Source of the DNA: HdN1 sp052035295
GTDB lineage: Bacteria > Pseudomonadota > Gammaproteobacteria > Pseudomonadales > Ketobacteraceae
NCBI GenBank assembly: GCA_052035295.1
Contig: JBPOHS010000222.1
Location: forward strand, 1-7,041
Direction of reading: 5' to 3'
Length of the DNA: 7,041 bases
Made by a program: the position numbers and the translations under genes. Below the pieces are notes generated by a model. It ran no database searches and was not told the origin of the DNA. It worked only from the letters and a program-made list of their open reading frames with translations. Below, piece after piece: positions 5,296 to 7,041 of this stretch. Every line of letters starts with the position of its first letter. The stretch's first letter is position 1.

Positions 5296-6267
5296 TCAGG
5301 GCGTATTGATCTGCACCAGACGCGCACTTTCTTCGCTTTGATTACGCACGGCCAGAAAAGATTGCTGAAGGGCCTGCTCGCAGATTTCCATGAAACGGCG
5401 ATACTCGGGGGCCAGAAACAGGTCAACCGTCGCCTGCACTTGATTCGTGGGGGTCTTGCGATACAGGAAGAGATAGGAGGCGGCGGCCTTTTGTGCCAGT
5501 TCTTCGCCGAGCTTGGTGCGATAGTCGCTCAGTTCGTTTTCCAGCGCGGTTTCGCTCAAGGGCTGTCGGGTCTTGACCAGCGCCACAGCCGCCAACAGGT
5601 TCTTGCGCAGGGCAACTCGAACGGCAACCTCAAAACGCGTGCGGTAACGGGCCTCATCCAGGGCCTGCATCCATTCCACACGACGGGCGGCGGGTGGGGC
5701 TTCGCGGGTGCGCATCTGATACAGGCGCAGCTGCTCTTGCTGGGGGGGGCTTTGCAGGATTTGCTCTTCCCGCATCAGCCATTGCCATTCCGGGCGCTGC
5801 TCCATCGTCAGCAGTGCCGCGAGGCTGTCGGCAGACAGCTCTTGAGCGAGGCGTGACTCGACTTGCTGATAGAGCTCATCTTCACGTACCCGCGCCATCA
5901 ACGCGCGCACCTGCGAGATCTCTTCGAGCGTGAACAAGGGGGATGCTTCGAGGTTGGCAAGCTCGTGCTCGACCATCACCGAAATGGATTCAATCTGGTC
6001 GAACACACCGGTCGCTTGCAGCAGGGAATCGGTGTCGGAGGCAGGGCTCAACAGGGGTGCGGGGTCGGCGCGCAACATTGCGGCAGGAACCAACAACGAT
6101 GACACCGCCAGCAGGACAGTCAGCCACAGGGCTGACACCGAAAGGCCGGGTGCCCACCATCGTGATGCCCAAAGGAGAGTCGCCAGCCGGGAGGACACTG
6201 TCGCCCTCGCAGCATGTGCACGACCGCGCGGGCATGCCTTCTGTAAACGTTTCACCGCCTCCTGCAT
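5296..6267 (-). CDS. Unrecognised exported or membrane-anchored helical protein, up to 323 aa
   Basis: I cannot assign a family with confidence. The N-terminus is basic, then residues 43-66 are hydrophobic and end in MLRADP, as in a signal peptide or single anchor. The rest (70-323) is Leu/Glu/Gln/Arg-rich, helical and without cysteines except Cys296, which suits a periplasmic protein. The C-terminal segment YLFLYRKTPTNQVQ, VDLFLAPEYRRFMEI (265-295) resembles the compact helical style of DUF2059-like proteins, but this is only an impression. Start choice is uncertain. ATG at 6267 gives a 42-residue leader before the hydrophobic stretch. GTG at 6198 (residue 24) has a better ribosome site (GAGGG, 5-base spacing) and gives a more signal-like N-terminus. 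The gene leads the antiporter by 15 bp, so the two are probably co-transcribed and it may act in the same envelope process (inference). A run of eight Cs lies in its coding strand. Confidence 0.75.
   Translation of the reverse strand: MQEAVKRLQKACPRGRAHAARATVSSRLATLLWASRWWAPGLSVSALWLTVLLAVSSLLVPAAMLRADPAPLLSPASDTDSLLQATGVFDQIESISVMVEHELANLEASPLFTLEEISQVRALMARVREDELYQQVESRLAQELSADSLAALLTMEQRPEWQWLMREEQILQSPPQQEQLRLYQMRTREAPPAARRVEWMQALDEARYRTRFEVAVRVALRKNLLAAVALVKTRQPLSETALENELSDYRTKLGEELAQKAAASYLFLYRKTPTNQVQATVDLFLAPEYRRFMEICEQALQQSFLAVRNQSEESARLVQINTP
5742..5749. repeat. Homopolymer run of eight G (C8 on the coding strand) inside a gene
   Basis: The run G5742-G5749 encodes Ser-Pro-Pro-Gln (residues 173-176) of the exported protein on the minus strand. 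The reading frame is open and protein-like on both sides, so the 8-base length is the in-frame state here. Runs this long are prone to slippage in replication and sequencing. Confidence 0.8.
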
Positions 6268-6308
6268 CCACTCGCCCCGGAATCAATACGTTAGTCCGTG
6301 TTTCTTCA

Positions 6309-6336
6309 AGCATAGCATGCAGAACACACGGGAAAA
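6309..6336 (-). promoter_or_regulatory. Possible extended -10 promoter for the exported protein-antiporter-aldolase operon
   Basis: On the minus strand, TGC-TATGCT (6317-6309) fits an extended -10 element (TGn followed by TATnnT). A weak -35-like TTTTCC (6336-6331) lies 16 bases upstream. It is about 42 bp ahead of the ATG at 6267. The extended element can compensate for a poor -35, but the match is modest. Confidence 0.28.
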
Positions 6337-6369
6337 CACGGTATGACCGACAGTCAGCGGGGGAATGCC

Positions 6370-6405
6370 GAGCGAGTACTGCCCTTCAGACGGCAGAACT
6401 CGCTC
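6370..6405. repeat. Inverted repeat with 14-bp arms (one mismatch) between two minus-strand genes
   Basis: GAGCGAGTACTGCC (6370-6383) pairs with GGCAGAACTCGCTC (6392-6405) at 13 of 14 positions around an 8-base loop. It begins 23 bp after the stop of the SCP2-like gene and lies about 100 bp upstream of the exported-protein gene. On neither strand is it followed by a T-run (AAACAACGGG on plus, GGCATTCCCC on minus). It is therefore not a classical intrinsic terminator, but it could still stall or protect transcripts, or be a dispersed palindromic element. Confidence 0.65.
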
Positions 6406-6427
6406 AAACAACGGGAAGGAACCGGTA

Positions 6428-6814
6428 TCAGGCCGGTTTTTTCTTGCGTTTGGGCGGCAGATGCTTGGCCACGCCCATGAACCACATCAACACCGACATA
6501 TCGCCCTTGATGAGGATGTCCTGCGCCTGAACCCCTTTCATGAACGCCATCGGATCCTTGCCGCCACCCAAAAGAGTCGCGACACCGTAGTCGGCATCCT
6601 TGAAGGCAATCACGGCCGACGGATTGGGATGCGCGCCACCATGGGGATGGATGCGTTCGTTACGCACCACGTAATGGCGAACGATGCCCTCGTCCTTGGT
6701 CTGGAACTGCAGCACCAGATCCTTGTCGACCAGCAACTCTCGAAACTTTTCACTGCGCCAGGCCAGCCACGCCATGCGCAGGCCCAACACCCACAACAAC
6801 AACCAGAACTTCAT
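6428..6814 (-). CDS. Small membrane-anchored SCP2-like (sterol carrier protein 2 fold) protein, 128 aa
   Basis: Residues 1-19 (MKFWLLLWVLGLRMAWLAW) form a hydrophobic anchor or uncleaved signal. The remainder fits a bacterial SCP2-type lipid-binding domain. The signature is the stretch AVIAFKDADYGVATLL (67-82), GGGKDPMAFMKGVQAQD (83-99) and ILIKGDMSVLMWFM (100-113), where the 'D...a..ll.g..dp..af..G...i.GD...l' pattern is typical. The tail is lysine-rich (PPKRKKKPA). Known fold members bind lipids or other hydrophobic ligands; the ligand here is unknown. The start is ATG at 6814, with GAGG 5 bases upstream, in AAGAGGCTGACATG. It starts 20 bp after the HU-family stop, suggesting one transcript. 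A palindrome and a possible promoter separate it from the next minus-strand gene. Confidence 0.75.
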   Translation of the reverse strand: MKFWLLLWVLGLRMAWLAWRSEKFRELLVDKDLVLQFQTKDEGIVRHYVVRNERIHPHGGAHPNPSAVIAFKDADYGVATLLGGGKDPMAFMKGVQAQDILIKGDMSVLMWFMGVAKHLPPKRKKKPA

Positions 6815-6834
6815 GTCAGCCTCTTAAACTTCCC

Positions 6835-7041
6835 TTAGGGTTGCACAATGGCGTCTTTGAGCGCCTTGCCGACCCGAAATTGCACACGTTTACTGGCCGG
6901 TACTGTCATGACGTCACCCGTTTGCGGGTGTCTGCCCTGACGCTCTGCACGCTCGATCACGGCAAAGGTCCCAAAACCTGCCAGCACCACCGGCTGACCG
7001 CGACTGAGCTCGAGCGTGATTTCGTCGAGAATCGCATTCAG
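6835..7041 (-). CDS. HU-family DNA-binding protein (bacterial histone-like), 5' end off the window
   Basis: The last 68 residues are present in frame, ending in a TAA at 6837-6835. The signature is GFGTF (22-26 of the visible part), then ERAERQGRHPQTGDVM (30-45), AS...V.F..GKALKDAI. This matches the HU/IHF family: the beta-arm motif GRNPxTG with its intercalating proline (here GRHPQTG, His in place of the usual Asn) and the C-terminal F..GK.LK.A helix. Known role: non-specific DNA bending and nucleoid organisation. HU proteins are about 90 residues, so roughly the first 20-25 residues are missing. The end is the usual short HU tail (KDAIVQP). The SCP2-like gene follows 20 bp downstream. HU is favoured over IHF because the context motifs fit HU better, but this is not certain. 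Confidence 0.9.
   Translation of the reverse strand: MNAILDEITLELSRGQPVVLAGFGTFAVIERAERQGRHPQTGDVMTVPASKRVQFRVGKALKDAIVQP

Noticed and set aside
5245..5856. 203-codon plus-strand ORF opposite the exported-protein gene
   Set aside because: It is antisense to the minus-strand gene. The minus-strand frame has the signal-like N-terminus and fits the operon spacing.
6420..6442. AACCGG-CCGGTT stem followed by six Ts on the plus strand, resembling an intrinsic terminator
   Set aside because: No plus-strand gene lies upstream. The T-run is simply the antisense of the lysine codons at the end of the SCP2-like protein.

Overview
The window looks like a chromosomal segment of a proteobacterium, most likely a gammaproteobacterium. 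Coding GC is moderately high, Shine-Dalgarno sites are AGGAGG-like, and the set includes an HU protein, a KefB/KefC-type antiporter with a C-terminal nucleotide-binding domain, and a Wzx-like flippase. I cannot name the genus. There are seven protein genes, two of them cut by the window edges. I found no rRNA, tRNA, insertion sequence or CRISPR array.

Left part (1-1348): the first 279 residues of a polysaccharide/O-antigen flippase lie on the minus strand, with the 3' end off the left edge. It is divergent from a plus-strand gene. The roughly 510 bp between them is AT-richer than the genes and rich in structure: an exact 20-bp tandem duplication, several perfect dyads of operator type, one strong -35-like box, and a small hairpin directly before a strong Shine-Dalgarno site.

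Middle (1349-2929): a 526-residue polytopic membrane protein I do not recognise. It has three N-terminal and about six C-terminal membrane segments flanking a soluble domain of about 200 residues. Its 3' end overlaps the 3' end of the next, oppositely oriented gene by 46 bp.

Right part (2884-7041): five genes in a row on the minus strand. In transcription order they are an HU-family DNA-binding protein (5' end off the right edge), a small membrane-anchored SCP2-like protein, an unrecognised exported or membrane-anchored helical protein, a CPA2 cation:proton antiporter (TTG start), and a class II aldolase-family enzyme. The last three are spaced by 15 and 18 bp and look co-transcribed. The first two are spaced by 20 bp and form a second pair. 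A 14-bp-arm inverted repeat and a possible promoter lie between the two groups.

The least explained parts are the 526-residue membrane protein with its elaborate upstream region, and the conserved-looking but unnamed exported protein ahead of the antiporter. I see no convincing evidence of a complete new multi-gene system here. The findings are local observations that deserve checking.
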